From positions 62,001 to 126,000 of the forward strand of contig NZ_QXCP01000009.1 in assembly GCF_003711805.1 (NCBI RefSeq): a stretch of DNA of 64,000 nucleotides. The letters are read 5' to 3'. A program made the translations under genes and the position numbers. This DNA comes from Brachybacterium sp. EE-P12. Its GTDB lineage: Bacteria > Actinomycetota > Actinomycetes > Actinomycetales > Dermabacteraceae. Below, in pieces: positions 1-8,400 of this stretch. The number at the start of each line of letters is the position of its first letter. Positions within the stretch are counted from its first letter, which is position 1. The notes beneath the pieces are model-generated. The model had not been told where the DNA came from and ran no database searches. It worked only from the letters and a program-made list of their open reading frames with translations.

Positions 1-116
1 ACCCCGATGACCACAGGCGGTTCTCCCTGGGCGAGGACTGGATCGCCACGCTCGTGGGACTGCTCCTCTTCACCGCCTGCATGGTCGGGCTGATCGGTCC
101 GGAGCTGATCCCGTGA
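1..116 (+). CDS. C-terminal end of a short membrane protein (partial, 5' end outside window)
   Basis: Only the last 37 codons are present. They read LGEDWIATLVGLLLFTACMV and end GPELIP, giving one hydrophobic segment. The stop TGA at 114-116 overlaps the GTG start of the next gene, so the two are probably translationally coupled. From memory, YeiH-family exporters often begin with an EDWWAVxxGL stretch, so this may be the detached N-terminal helix of the downstream transporter. That link is inference; the part outside the window could show something else. Confidence 0.6.
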   Translation, partial: PDDHRRFSLGEDWIATLVGLLLFTACMVGLIGPELIP

Positions 117-1318
117 GCGCCGCGGGACGCACCGGCACCGTGCAGGGGGACGCACCCGACGGCACGGGCACCTCCCCCGCCCCGGCGGCGGGCGCGACGG
201 CAGGCTGGACCCTCGCGGGCCTCGTCATCGTGGTGGGCCTGGGCTGGCTCGTCTCGCTGCTGACCGACCTCGTCCCCGAGCTCACCGCGGGCACGGCCGT
301 CGGGCAGGTCGCCGAGTCGATCGAGTACCCGGTCTATGCGATCGTGCTCGGCTTCGCGGGCAACGCCGTGCTCTCGCTGACGGGGGTGCGCCGCCGCATG
401 GCCGCCGCCTTCCGCACGGAGCTGTTCATCAAGGTGGGGCTCGTGCTGCTGGGCGCGACGATCAACTTCGCGATCGTGGTGCGGGCGGCCGGCCCCGCCG
501 TGCTCCAGGCCATCCTGCTGATCACCGTGGTCTTCGCCTTCACCTGGTGGTTCGCGGGCCTGCTGGGCCTGGACGATCGCCTGCGCGCCCTGCTGGCCTC
601 GGCCCTGTCGATCTGCGGGGTCTCGGCCGCGGTCGCCGCGGCCGGTGCCGTGGAGGCGAAGAAGGAGCAGCTCGCCTACACCGCGACCCTGGTGATCGTC
701 TTCGCGGTGCCCTCGATCTTCCTCCTGCCCTGGCTCGCAGGGCTGATGGGACTGCCTCCCGCGGTCACCGGGGCGTGGATCGGCGGCAACATCGACACCA
801 CCGCCGCGGTCACCGCCGCGGGCGCCGTGGCCGGGGAGCAGCCGCTGCAGATCGCCTCGATCGTCAAGGTCACCCAGAACGCGCTGCTGGGCATCGTCGC
901 CGTGCTGCTGACGCTGTACTTCGCGTTCCGGGTGGCACCTGCCGCGGGGCAGGAGAACGCAGGCACCGGTGCCGGTCCGGTCGCCGGGACGCGGCGTCTC
1001 GGCGACCGTCGTTCGCTCGCGATGCTCTGGGAGCGGTTCCCGAAGTTCGTCCTCGGCTTCCTGCTCGCCTCGGTCGTGGCGACGGTGCTCGCGGAGTCCC
1101 TGCCGGCCGACGTGCTCGAGCCGCGGCTCGACGCCGCCAAGGAGCTGCAGACCTGGGCGCTGACCCTGGCCTTCGTCTCGATCGGGCTGGAGTTCAACGC
1201 CTCGAGCATCCGGGAGTCGGGCTGGAAGCCGATCGTCGTCTTCGCGGCGGCGACGCTCGTGAACCTCGTCGTCGGCCTCGGCCTCGCGCTGCTGCTCTTC
1301 CGCGGCTTCACCTTCTGA
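113..1318 (+). CDS. YeiH-family putative sulfate exporter
   Basis: A 401-residue polytopic membrane protein with about 10 hydrophobic segments. It matches the YeiH / conserved hypothetical 698 family, annotated as putative sulfate exporters. Family-like stretches are the glycine-rich helix near residues 225-240 (AWIGGNIDTTAAVTAAGAV) and the later SIGLEFNASSIRESGWKP segment. A hydrophilic insert lies near residues 280-310. The GTG start gives a 4-bp GTGA overlap with the upstream short gene. The transported substrate is not proven for this family; anion export is the usual assumption. Confidence 0.8.
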   Translation: MSAAGRTGTVQGDAPDGTGTSPAPAAGATAGWTLAGLVIVVGLGWLVSLLTDLVPELTAGTAVGQVAESIEYPVYAIVLGFAGNAVLSLTGVRRRMAAAFRTELFIKVGLVLLGATINFAIVVRAAGPAVLQAILLITVVFAFTWWFAGLLGLDDRLRALLASALSICGVSAAVAAAGAVEAKKEQLAYTATLVIVFAVPSIFLLPWLAGLMGLPPAVTGAWIGGNIDTTAAVTAAGAVAGEQPLQIASIVKVTQNALLGIVAVLLTLYFAFRVAPAAGQENAGTGAGPVAGTRRLGDRRSLAMLWERFPKFVLGFLLASVVATVLAESLPADVLEPRLDAAKELQTWALTLAFVSIGLEFNASSIRESGWKPIVVFAAATLVNLVVGLGLALLLFRGFTF

Positions 1319-1366
1319 GCCGAGCGGCGCACGGGCGCCGGCGCGCGGTCCGGCTACCGTGACGCC

Positions 1367-2260
1367 ATGTCCTCGCGCGCCCCCGGAGTCCACGACGCCG
1401 CCGCCCGCTGGTCCGCCGCGGTTCTCGGCGCACGCCCCGCCCGTCGCCGTGATCTGCCCCGCCACGAGGCCGGCGACGTCGAGGTGCCGTACACGATCCT
1501 CGCCGGCCGCGAGGTCATCGAGACGGACACCTACTGGGCAGAGCACTCCCATCCCACGCACGAGCTGCTGTGGAACGAGCACGGCGCCTCGACCGCGCGG
1601 ATCGGCGCGCGCGTCCACACGATCTCCCCGGGAGTGGGTCTGTGGATCCCCGCCGGCGTCCCCCACAGCGGCTTCACCCCGGCGGGCGTGCGGCATCTGG
1701 CCGCCCAGTTCTCGATCACCCGGACCAGCGCCCCCGCGTCCCGGCCCGTCGCCGTGGAGATCACCCCGCTGCTGCAGCTGCTGCTCGAGCGCTCCCTGGC
1801 CGAGGGGCTCTCCCCGCGCTCTCGGGAGCTCACCGAGGCGATGATCCTGGACGTCCTCGGCCCCTCCCCGCGGGAGCTGCCGCTGATCGTGCCGGACCAC
1901 CCTCTCCTGGCCCCGATCGTCGAGGCGCTCACGGCCGATCCCGCCGATCCGACGACGCTCGAGGAGTGGGCGGGCCGGCTCGGCGTGAGCTCACGCACAC
2001 TCACGCGTGCCTTCGAGGCGAGCACGGGCCGGGGCTTCCGCTCCTGGGCGGCGACCGCGAGGGCGCAGCGGGCCGTGGCCCTGCTCAGCGCCGGCCAGCG
2101 GATCGAGGACGTCTCCGGACAGGTCGGCTATCGCTCCGCGAGCGCCTTCACCGCGGCGTTCCGGCGGGTCACGGGCATGACGCCGGGCGCCTACCGGCAT
2201 GCGGGGCCGGCCGCGCACGACTCCCCCGCCCTCGCGGAACCAGCCGCGCGGGCCTCCTGA
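1367..2260 (+). CDS. AraC-family transcriptional regulator with N-terminal cupin
   Basis: A 297-residue protein. The N-terminal half is a cupin-like sensor (HSHPTHELLWNEHG, IPAGVPHSGF). The C-terminal 100 residues carry two helix-turn-helix motifs typical of AraC: LEEWAGRLGVSSRTLTRAF and IEDVSGQVGYRSASAFTAAF. It sits just before an iron-siderophore importer in the same direction, so control of that importer is a reasonable guess, although the importer also has its own DtxR-like box. A TACCGT hexamer at 1355-1360 lies 6 nt before the ATG with no Shine-Dalgarno, so the mRNA may be leaderless. Confidence 0.85.
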   Translation: MSSRAPGVHDAAARWSAAVLGARPARRRDLPRHEAGDVEVPYTILAGREVIETDTYWAEHSHPTHELLWNEHGASTARIGARVHTISPGVGLWIPAGVPHSGFTPAGVRHLAAQFSITRTSAPASRPVAVEITPLLQLLLERSLAEGLSPRSRELTEAMILDVLGPSPRELPLIVPDHPLLAPIVEALTADPADPTTLEEWAGRLGVSSRTLTRAFEASTGRGFRSWAATARAQRAVALLSAGQRIEDVSGQVGYRSASAFTAAFRRVTGMTPGAYRHAGPAAHDSPALAEPAARAS

Positions 2261-2383
2261 GACCTCTCCCTTCCGCCGCCTCGACCGGCCGGAGCGCCAC
2301 CCCTCCGCGCAGGCCGCGGTGTCCGTTCCGCGCAAGCAGCTGTCGTCTCCGCACAGTTGCGGACACCGGCACCGGGTCGTAGC

Positions 2384-2402
2384 TTCGGTGAGGCAACCCT
2401 AA
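2384..2402 (+). promoter_or_regulatory. DtxR/IdeR-like iron box
   Basis: By my count TTCGGTGAGGCAACCCTAA matches 15 of 19 positions of the DtxR/IdeR consensus TTAGGTTAGGCTAACCTAA. It lies 94 bp before the substrate-binding protein gene of an iron-siderophore importer, where iron-dependent repression would be expected. No dtxR gene is in the window, so the regulator is inferred. Confidence 0.65.
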
Positions 2403-2495
2403 GTGCACGCGGTCCGGCCCTGATGCGGCCGTCGCGGCACCGCCCCGCTCCACCGCGCAGGGATCCCCCGCGCCGGCCCGTCCCGAGAGGACCCC

Positions 2496-3539
2496 ATGAC
2501 CCGCCTGTCCCGCCGCGCCTTCGCCGGCTCCGCCGTCGCCCTCGCCGCCGCCCTGGCGGCCTGCTCCTCGCAGAGCTCCTCCGGCCCCGAGGACGCCTCC
2601 GGCGCCGGGAGCGACGGGGGCGGTGAGGGCGCGACCACTCTCGAGCACGCCTTCGGCAGCACCGAGGTCCCCGCCTCGATCGACGTGGTCACCACCGTCG
2701 CCTGGGCGAACCACGAGGTCCCGCTCGCGCTCGGCGTGGTCCCCGCCGGGATGGCGGCGGCGAACTTCGGCGACGACGACGGCGACGGCATGCTCCCCTG
2801 GGTCGAGGCGAAGCTCGAGGAGCTGGGCGCCGAGCCGCCGGTGCTCTTCGACGAGTCCGACGGGATCGACTTCGAGGGCGTGGCCGACACCGCCCCCGAC
2901 GTGATCCTCGCCGCCTACTCCGGGCTGACGCAGGAGGACTACGACACGCTCAGCGAGATCGCGCCCACGATCCCCTTCCCCGAGGTCGCCTGGGGCACCT
3001 CCTGGCGGGACATGATCACCGCCAACGCGACCGGCATGGGCCGCGTCGAGGACGGCGCGGCGCTGATCGCCGAGCTCGAGGGGGAGATCGAGGACGCCGT
3101 CGCGAAGCACCCGGCGATCGAGGGGAAGTCCGTCATGTTCCTCACCCACGTCGACACCACCGACCTCTCGACGGTGAACTTCTACACCGCCCACGACACC
3201 CGCACGATGTTCTTCGAGGACCTCGGCATGACGATCGCGAAGAGCGTGCAGGACGCCTCCGCCGAGACGGAGGAGTTCTCCTCCTCGGTGAGCGCCGAGC
3301 AGGCCGACGTCTTCGACGACGTCGAGATCATCGTGACCTACGGCGACGAGGCGCTCGTCGAGGCGCTGCAGGCCGACCCGCTGCTCTCGCAGATGCCCGC
3401 GGTGAAGAACGGGGCCGTGGTGCACCTCCCCGGCGACAGCCCCCTGGGCACCGCCGCGAACCCCACGCCGCTCGCGATCTCGTACATCCTCGAGGACTAC
3501 CTGGTCGAGCTCGAGCGCGCGGCCGACGCCTCCGCCTGA
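2496..3539 (+). CDS. Iron-siderophore ABC transporter substrate-binding lipoprotein
   Basis: A 347-residue FepB/FhuD-type binding protein. The N terminus combines a twin-arginine motif (LSRRAFAG) with a lipobox ending at C23 (ALAAC), so it is likely Tat-exported and lipid-anchored. A Ser/Gly/Asp-rich linker follows, then the two-lobed binding fold (DVVTTVAWANHEVPLALGVV near residue 65, GVADTAPDVILAAYSGLTQE, and a late GDEALVEALQADPLLSQ). It is first in an importer operon with two FecCD permeases and an ATPase, behind a DtxR-like box. The siderophore cannot be read from sequence. Confidence 0.9.
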   Translation: MTRLSRRAFAGSAVALAAALAACSSQSSSGPEDASGAGSDGGGEGATTLEHAFGSTEVPASIDVVTTVAWANHEVPLALGVVPAGMAAANFGDDDGDGMLPWVEAKLEELGAEPPVLFDESDGIDFEGVADTAPDVILAAYSGLTQEDYDTLSEIAPTIPFPEVAWGTSWRDMITANATGMGRVEDGAALIAELEGEIEDAVAKHPAIEGKSVMFLTHVDTTDLSTVNFYTAHDTRTMFFEDLGMTIAKSVQDASAETEEFSSSVSAEQADVFDDVEIIVTYGDEALVEALQADPLLSQMPAVKNGAVVHLPGDSPLGTAANPTPLAISYILEDYLVELERAADASA

Positions 3540-3568
3540 CCCGCTCCGCCGAGGACGTCCGCCGCCCC

Positions 3569-4615
3569 ATGACCACGACCGCCCCCGTCGCCCCCGGGAG
3601 GACCGCCGCCCGCCTGCGGCGGACCTCCCGGGCGCGCACGTTCCGCCTGCTGCTCCTCCTCGCGGCGCTGGTGCTGGTCGCCGCCTGCTCGGTGACGATC
3701 GGCTCCCGCGACGTGGGACCGGCGGACATCCTGGCCGCGTTCACCGGATCCACCGAGGGGTTCGGCCCCGCCGCCGTCGCCAAGCGGATCCCCCGCACGC
3801 TGCTCGCCGTCCTCGCCGGTGCCGCGCTCGGCGTCTCGGGCGCCGTGATGCAGGGCGTGACCCGCAACCCGCTGGCCGATCCCGGCATCCTCGGCATCAA
3901 CACCGGCGCCTCCCTCGCGGTGGTGGTCGGGATCGCCGGGTTCGGTCTGACCGCCGCCTCGAGCTACATCTGGGTCGCGATCCTCGGCGCGGCGCTGACC
4001 GCGGTGCTGGTCTACGTCCTGGGCTCGCTCGGGCAGGGCGGGGCCACCCCGCTGAAGCTCGCCCTCGCCGGGGCGGCGACCGGCGCGGCCCTGAGCTCGT
4101 TCATCAGCGCCGTGGTGCTCCCCCGCTCCGACATCGGCGACAGCGTGCGCTCCTGGCAGATCGGCGGCGTGGGCGGCGGCACCTACGCCTCGCTCCAGCA
4201 GGTGGCGCCGTTCCTGGCGGCCGGTGCGGTGCTGTGCCTGCTCAGCGCGCGCGGACTGAACACCCTCGCACTCGGTGACGAGCTCGCCGCCGGGCTCGGC
4301 GAGCGGGTCATGGCCACCCGGGCGCTGGCCTCCCTCGGCGCGGTCGTGCTGTGCGGGGCGGCGACCGCCGTGACCGGCCCGATCGGCTTCGTGGGCCTCG
4401 TGGTCCCCCACGCCTGCCGTCTGCTGATCGGCTCGGACCACCGCTGGCTGCTGCCGTTCAGCGCCGTCGCGGGCTCCGCCCTGCTGACCGCCGCGGACGT
4501 CGTGGGCCGGATCGTGGCCCGGCCCGACGAGCTGGACGTCGGGATCGTCACCGCCCTGCTGGGCGCTCCGTTCTTCATCGCCATCGTGCGCCGTCAGAAG
4601 CTGGCGCACCTGTGA
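3569..4615 (+). CDS. FecCD-family iron-siderophore ABC permease, subunit 1
   Basis: A 348-residue inner-membrane permease with about 9-10 transmembrane segments. FecCD hallmarks are RIPRTLLAVLAGAALGVSGAVMQGVTRNPLADPGILGI in the N-terminal third and the late GPIGFVGLVVPHACRLLIG coupling region. It pairs with the next permease to form the channel of the importer. The stop overlaps the GTG start of the next gene in a GTGA junction, showing a tightly coupled operon. Confidence 0.9.
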   Translation: MTTTAPVAPGRTAARLRRTSRARTFRLLLLLAALVLVAACSVTIGSRDVGPADILAAFTGSTEGFGPAAVAKRIPRTLLAVLAGAALGVSGAVMQGVTRNPLADPGILGINTGASLAVVVGIAGFGLTAASSYIWVAILGAALTAVLVYVLGSLGQGGATPLKLALAGAATGAALSSFISAVVLPRSDIGDSVRSWQIGGVGGGTYASLQQVAPFLAAGAVLCLLSARGLNTLALGDELAAGLGERVMATRALASLGAVVLCGAATAVTGPIGFVGLVVPHACRLLIGSDHRWLLPFSAVAGSALLTAADVVGRIVARPDELDVGIVTALLGAPFFIAIVRRQKLAHL

Positions 4616-5649
4616 GCGCCCCGACCACCCTCGAGCGGGTCGTCGCGGTGCGCCGCCGGCGCGGCCGTCGCACCCTCCTGACCCTGGGCGCGCTCGGCAC
4701 GGCGATCCTCGTCATCTTCTGCCTGAGCCTCATGGTGGGGCGCACCTTCCACCCGCCGGCGGACGTCCTCGCCGTGCTCCTCGGGCAGGACGTGCCCGGG
4801 GCGAGCTTCACCGTGGGCAGGCTGCGCCTCCCCCGCGCCGTGCTCGCCGTGCTCGCCGGCGCCTGCTTCGGCCTGGGCGGCGTGACCTTCCAGACCATGC
4901 TCCGCAACCCGCTGGCGAGCCCCGACATCATCGGCATCTCCTCGGGGGCGAGCGCGGCGGCGGCCTTCGGCATCGTGATCCTGGGCCTGTCGGGGCCCGC
5001 GGTCTCGCTCCTGGCCATCGTGGCCGGACTGCTGGTGGCGCTGGTCATCTACCTGCTCTCGTACCGCGGCGGCGTGGTCGGGACCCGGCTGATCCTGGTG
5101 GGCATCGGCATCGCCGCGATGCTCACGAGCCTCACCGACTGGGTGCTCTCGAAGGCGGGCCAGTGGGACCTCCAGGAGGCGCTGCGCTGGCTGACCGGGA
5201 GCCTGAACAACTCCACGTGGGAGCAGGCGCTGCCCGTCCTCGCGGCGCTCGTGGTCCTCGGACCGGTGCTGCTCGGCCGCAGCGGGGAGCTGCGCACCAC
5301 CCAGCTCGGGGACGACGCCGCGCAGGCGCTCGGGGTGCGAGTGGGGCGCACCCGCCTGATCGTGGTCGTCGCCGCGGTGGGCCTGATCGCCTTCGCGACC
5401 GCCGCGAGCGGACCGATCGCCTTCGTCGCCTTCCTCTCCGGGCCGATCGCCGCACGGATCGTGGGCCCCGGCAGCTCGCCGCTGCTGCCCGCGGCCGCCG
5501 TCGGCGCGCTGCTGGTGCTGGTCGCGGATCTCGTGGGCCAGTTCGCCACCGGGACCCGCTATCCCGTGGGCGTGGTCACGGGCGTGCTCGGCGCCCCCTA
5601 CCTGCTGTACCTCATCATCCGTGTCAACCGTCGAGGGAGCTCCCTGTGA
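4612..5649 (+). CDS. FecCD-family iron-siderophore ABC permease, subunit 2
   Basis: A 345-residue permease starting at the GTG that overlaps the previous stop (reading VSAPTTLERV). It has the same FecCD pattern as its partner: VGRLRLPRAVLAVLAGACFGLGG then MLRNPLASPDIIGI, and the later SGPIAFVAFLSGPIAARIVG loop that should contact the ATPase. It ends in a GTGA overlap with the ATPase gene. A longer reading frame runs upstream, but it lies inside the previous gene and is not the start. Confidence 0.9.
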   Translation: MSAPTTLERVVAVRRRRGRRTLLTLGALGTAILVIFCLSLMVGRTFHPPADVLAVLLGQDVPGASFTVGRLRLPRAVLAVLAGACFGLGGVTFQTMLRNPLASPDIIGISSGASAAAAFGIVILGLSGPAVSLLAIVAGLLVALVIYLLSYRGGVVGTRLILVGIGIAAMLTSLTDWVLSKAGQWDLQEALRWLTGSLNNSTWEQALPVLAALVVLGPVLLGRSGELRTTQLGDDAAQALGVRVGRTRLIVVVAAVGLIAFATAASGPIAFVAFLSGPIAARIVGPGSSPLLPAAAVGALLVLVADLVGQFATGTRYPVGVVTGVLGAPYLLYLIIRVNRRGSSL

Positions 5650-6461
5650 CCGCCGACCACACCCTGCAGGTCCAGGACCTCACCCTCGGCTACGGCGAGC
5701 GCACCGTGATCGAGGGCCTGGACCTCGATCTGCTGCCGGGCCGGGTGACGGCGATCGTGGGCGCCAACGCCTCGGGGAAGTCCACGCTGCTGCGCTCCAT
5801 GTCGCGTCTGCTGGCACCGCGCCGCGGCCAGGTGCTGCTGGACGGCGAGCAGGTGCACTCCCTGCCCGCCAAGCGGCTGGCCAGGGTGCTCGGGCTGCTG
5901 CCCCAGTCGCCGCTGACCCCTGAGGGGATCACGGTCGCCGATCTCGTCGGGCGCGGCCGCCATCCCCACCAGGGGATCTTCTCCCGCTGGTCCGCCGCCG
6001 ACGACGAGGCCGTCGCCGCGGCGCTGGACGCGACACGCACCGCGGAGCTCGCCGAGCGGCCGGTGGACGAGCTCTCCGGCGGGCAGCGACAGCGGGTGTG
6101 GATCGCGATGGCCCTCGCCCAGGACACCGACCTGCTGCTGCTGGACGAGCCCACCACCTTCCTGGACGTGAGCCATCAGGTCGAGGTGCTCGACCTGCTC
6201 ACCGACCTGAACCGTGAGCGCGGGATCACCCTGGTGATGGTGCTGCACGACCTGAACCTCGCGGCCCGCTACGGCGATCGGCTGGTCATGATCTCCGGCG
6301 GCGCGGTCGCGGCGAGCGGCGCCCCGGCCGAGGTGCTCACCGAGCAGCGGGTGCGGGAGGTGTTCGGACTGGACAGCCGGATCATCATCGACCCCGTCTC
6401 CGGCACCCCGCTGATGCTCCCGATCGGCCGGCACCACGCCGCCGCCGGCCCGGCGCAGTGA
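5646..6461 (+). CDS. Iron-siderophore ABC transporter ATP-binding protein
   Basis: A 271-residue cytoplasmic ATPase of the FepC/FhuC type. Visible motifs are Walker A GANASGKST at residues 39-47, Q-loop glutamine at 87, signature LSGGQ at 143-147 and Walker B LLLLDEP at 163-169, followed by the switch histidine in VLHDLNLAARYGDR. The GTG start overlaps the stop of the second permease, so the operon is binding protein, two permeases, ATPase. The FecCDE gene order and the DtxR-like box support ferric-siderophore import. Confidence 0.92.
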   Translation: MTADHTLQVQDLTLGYGERTVIEGLDLDLLPGRVTAIVGANASGKSTLLRSMSRLLAPRRGQVLLDGEQVHSLPAKRLARVLGLLPQSPLTPEGITVADLVGRGRHPHQGIFSRWSAADDEAVAAALDATRTAELAERPVDELSGGQRQRVWIAMALAQDTDLLLLDEPTTFLDVSHQVEVLDLLTDLNRERGITLVMVLHDLNLAARYGDRLVMISGGAVAASGAPAEVLTEQRVREVFGLDSRIIIDPVSGTPLMLPIGRHHAAAGPAQ

Positions 6462-6592
6462 CCGGGCCGGTCGGACCGATCCTGCTTGCGGTGACCGAAC
6501 CCGCGTGCAAAGGTTGAACGGACCCAGGCGGGGCGATGAGGCCGAGCTGGGAGCACGGTCGTCCCCGCACGTCGAGCACCTGGAGGTCCATT

Positions 6593-7699
6593 GTGAAACT
6601 GCCCTGGCTCACGTCAGTCACCGACGAGACCGGCCCCTTCGTCTCCGTCCACCTCGACACCACGCGCACGGACCCGCAGTCTGCGAGCGAGCTCGAGGCC
6701 CGCTGGGCGCAGATGCGCTCGCGGCTGACGGCGGACGGCGCCCCGGAGCGGGTGCTCGCGCAGATCGAGGAGGCCGTCCTCAGCCCCTCCCGCCTCGGCG
6801 GCCGGCACGGACGCTCCGTCTTCGCGACCGACGACGGGATCCTCGTGGACCGGGTGCTGCCGGCGCCGCCGCTGCAGGAGTCCTCGCACCGCGGCGAGTT
6901 CCCACAGCTGCTGCCGCTGCTGCAGCTGGTCCCCTTCGCCGTGAGCCAGCTGCTGGTGGTCGTGGACCGAGCCGGGGCGGACCTGCGCCTGCGGGCCCCC
7001 GAGAACCCCTCCATCGCCCACGGCCCCAACGGCCTCGGCGAGGACGGTCAGGTCGAGGGCGGTCACGACGTGCTGCACAAGGCGAGCGTCGGCGGCGGTC
7101 CGCAGCACGGCTGGCGGGCGGACAACTTCGAGGCCCGGGTCGAGGACTCCTGGGAGCGCAATGCCGACGCGGTCGCGGCCGCGCTCGAGCGGACGCTGCG
7201 CGAGCACTCCGTGGACATGGTGATGCTCAGCGGCGATGTGCGGGCGATGGGACTGCTGCGCGAGGCGCTCGGCCGAGAGACCCGTGAGCGGCTCATCGAG
7301 GTCCCAGGCGGGAGCCGGGGGGCGGCGCTCGACCGCGGGCCCTTCCGGGAGGCGCTCACCCGCGCCACGCACGAGTTCATCGCCGCCCGCCAGGCAGAGC
7401 TCGCCGAGCGCTTCCGCGAGAGCCAGGCGCGCGACGGCGCCTCGGTGGGAGGCGCCGCCGAGGTCGCGCAGGCGCTCGGCCGCGGTCAGGTCGACGAGCT
7501 CGTGTTCGTCACCGGCCATGAGCCCGAGGGGATCGAGGAGCTCCTGCGCGGCGCGCTGTCGACCGACGCGGCGATCTCCGCCCTCCAGGAGGACACGCTC
7601 GGGATCCCCGAGGGCGTCGGGGCGCTGCTGCGCTGGAAGGACGAGGCCACCCCGTCCAACAGCATCGGCTCGATGTCGCGGGACCACGCCCGCGAGTGA
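6593..7699 (+). CDS. eRF1-related (Vms1 / Rv2629-like) protein
   Basis: A 368-residue soluble protein resembling the bacterial archaeo-eukaryotic release-factor families (baeRF; Rv2629 in Mycobacterium). The N terminus reads TSVTDETGPFVSVHLDTTRT; the middle contains a histidine- and glycine-rich segment; the C-terminal third (SGDVRAMGLLREAL, GQVDELVFVTGHEP) resembles eRF1 domain 3. Links to ribosome rescue, tRNA hydrolysis or hibernation are known only for distant relatives. I chose GTG 6593 because GGAGG at 6582-6586 is well placed; an in-frame ATG at 6536 lacks such a site. Confidence 0.75.
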   Translation: MKLPWLTSVTDETGPFVSVHLDTTRTDPQSASELEARWAQMRSRLTADGAPERVLAQIEEAVLSPSRLGGRHGRSVFATDDGILVDRVLPAPPLQESSHRGEFPQLLPLLQLVPFAVSQLLVVVDRAGADLRLRAPENPSIAHGPNGLGEDGQVEGGHDVLHKASVGGGPQHGWRADNFEARVEDSWERNADAVAAALERTLREHSVDMVMLSGDVRAMGLLREALGRETRERLIEVPGGSRGAALDRGPFREALTRATHEFIAARQAELAERFRESQARDGASVGGAAEVAQALGRGQVDELVFVTGHEPEGIEELLRGALSTDAAISALQEDTLGIPEGVGALLRWKDEATPSNSIGSMSRDHARE

Positions 7700-7847
7700 G
7701 AGGCGGGCGGCCGACGGGGCGGGGCCCGCCCCGTCGGCCCCGGACCGTTCGGTCCACGCCCTCGACTCCGCGCGCCAGCGCGACAGGATGGGAGGACCGG
7801 TCCACCGGCAGCAAGAACGCACCCTTGCAGGAGAAGGAGCATCGGAC

Positions 7848-8174
7848 ATGCCCGAGTCATGGAGCGCGAAGCGCGAACGGCAGTACCAGCACATCAAGGA
7901 GAGCCAGCTCGACAAGGGCGTCTCCGAGGACGAGGCGGAGGAGATCGCCGCCCGGACCGTGAACAAGACCCGCGCCCAGGAGGGCGAGTCCGACGACGCC
8001 AGCCGCACATCTCTCGAGGACAAGTCCCCCTCCGAGCGCGGCGGCGAGCGCTCGCACAGCGGTGCGCAAGGTCGGACGAAGGAGCAGCTCTACGAGGATG
8101 CCCGCCGCCAGGACGTCGAGGGTCGTTCGACCATGACCAAGGACGAGCTCGAGGACGCGGTCGAGGACCGCTGA
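7848..8174 (+). CDS. Small conserved protein, often annotated plasmid stabilization protein
   Basis: A 108-residue, very hydrophilic protein. It opens MPESWSAKRERQYQHIKESQ, followed by EDEAEEIAARTVNKTRAQ, a Ser/Gly-rich middle and a C-terminal GRTKEQLYEDARRQDVEGRS segment resembling a Rho N-terminal/SAP-like helix pair. Such proteins are widespread in actinobacteria and proteobacteria under the weakly supported name plasmid stabilization protein. No toxin partner is adjacent. The ATG has a strong GGAGAAGGAG ribosome site. A nucleic-acid-binding stress role is inference. Confidence 0.7.
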   Translation: MPESWSAKRERQYQHIKESQLDKGVSEDEAEEIAARTVNKTRAQEGESDDASRTSLEDKSPSERGGERSHSGAQGRTKEQLYEDARRQDVEGRSTMTKDELEDAVEDR

Positions 8175-8265
8175 GGGACCGCGCCCGCGAAGCGCCGCGC
8201 CCGGGAAGGGTCGGGCCTCACAGGCCCTTCCCGGGCACGCAGGTGCCCCGTGTAGAATCGCGGAC

Positions 8266-8394
8266 GGCAACGGGGGAGTATCCGCCGCGCTGCGCACGTC
8301 ATCACGGGGACCGCCGAACGGTCCCTCGGGCGCAGCGGCCCGTCGATCGTCCTGACGGGTGGAGAGACCCGGGTCCGCCTCGCGACCCGGAAGG
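8266..8394 (+). promoter_or_regulatory. yybP-ykoY manganese riboswitch with translational switch hairpin
   Basis: The leader of terC carries the yybP-ykoY signatures: GGGGGAGTA at 8272-8280, CGTCATCA near 8298-8304 and GGAGAGACC at 8361-8369. A bulged stem pairs GCCGCGCTGCGC with GCGCAGCGGC, and GGGACCG/CGGTCCC forms a second helix. P1 would pair CGGG (8271-8274) with CCCG (8368-8371). An alternative hairpin CCGGGTC/GACCCGG (8369-8375 with 8384-8390) overlaps both P1 and the GGAAGG ribosome site (8389-8394). Mn2+-stabilised P1 should therefore free the ribosome site. Family assignment is by recall of the motif, not a covariance search. Confidence 0.85.
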
Positions 8395-8400
8395 TCCTCC

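Noticed and set aside
6470-6490. Third copy of the VOC promoter box, reversed (GCAGGATCGGTCC)
   Set aside because: Only about 10 bases match, the -10 spacing is absent and no VOC gene follows.
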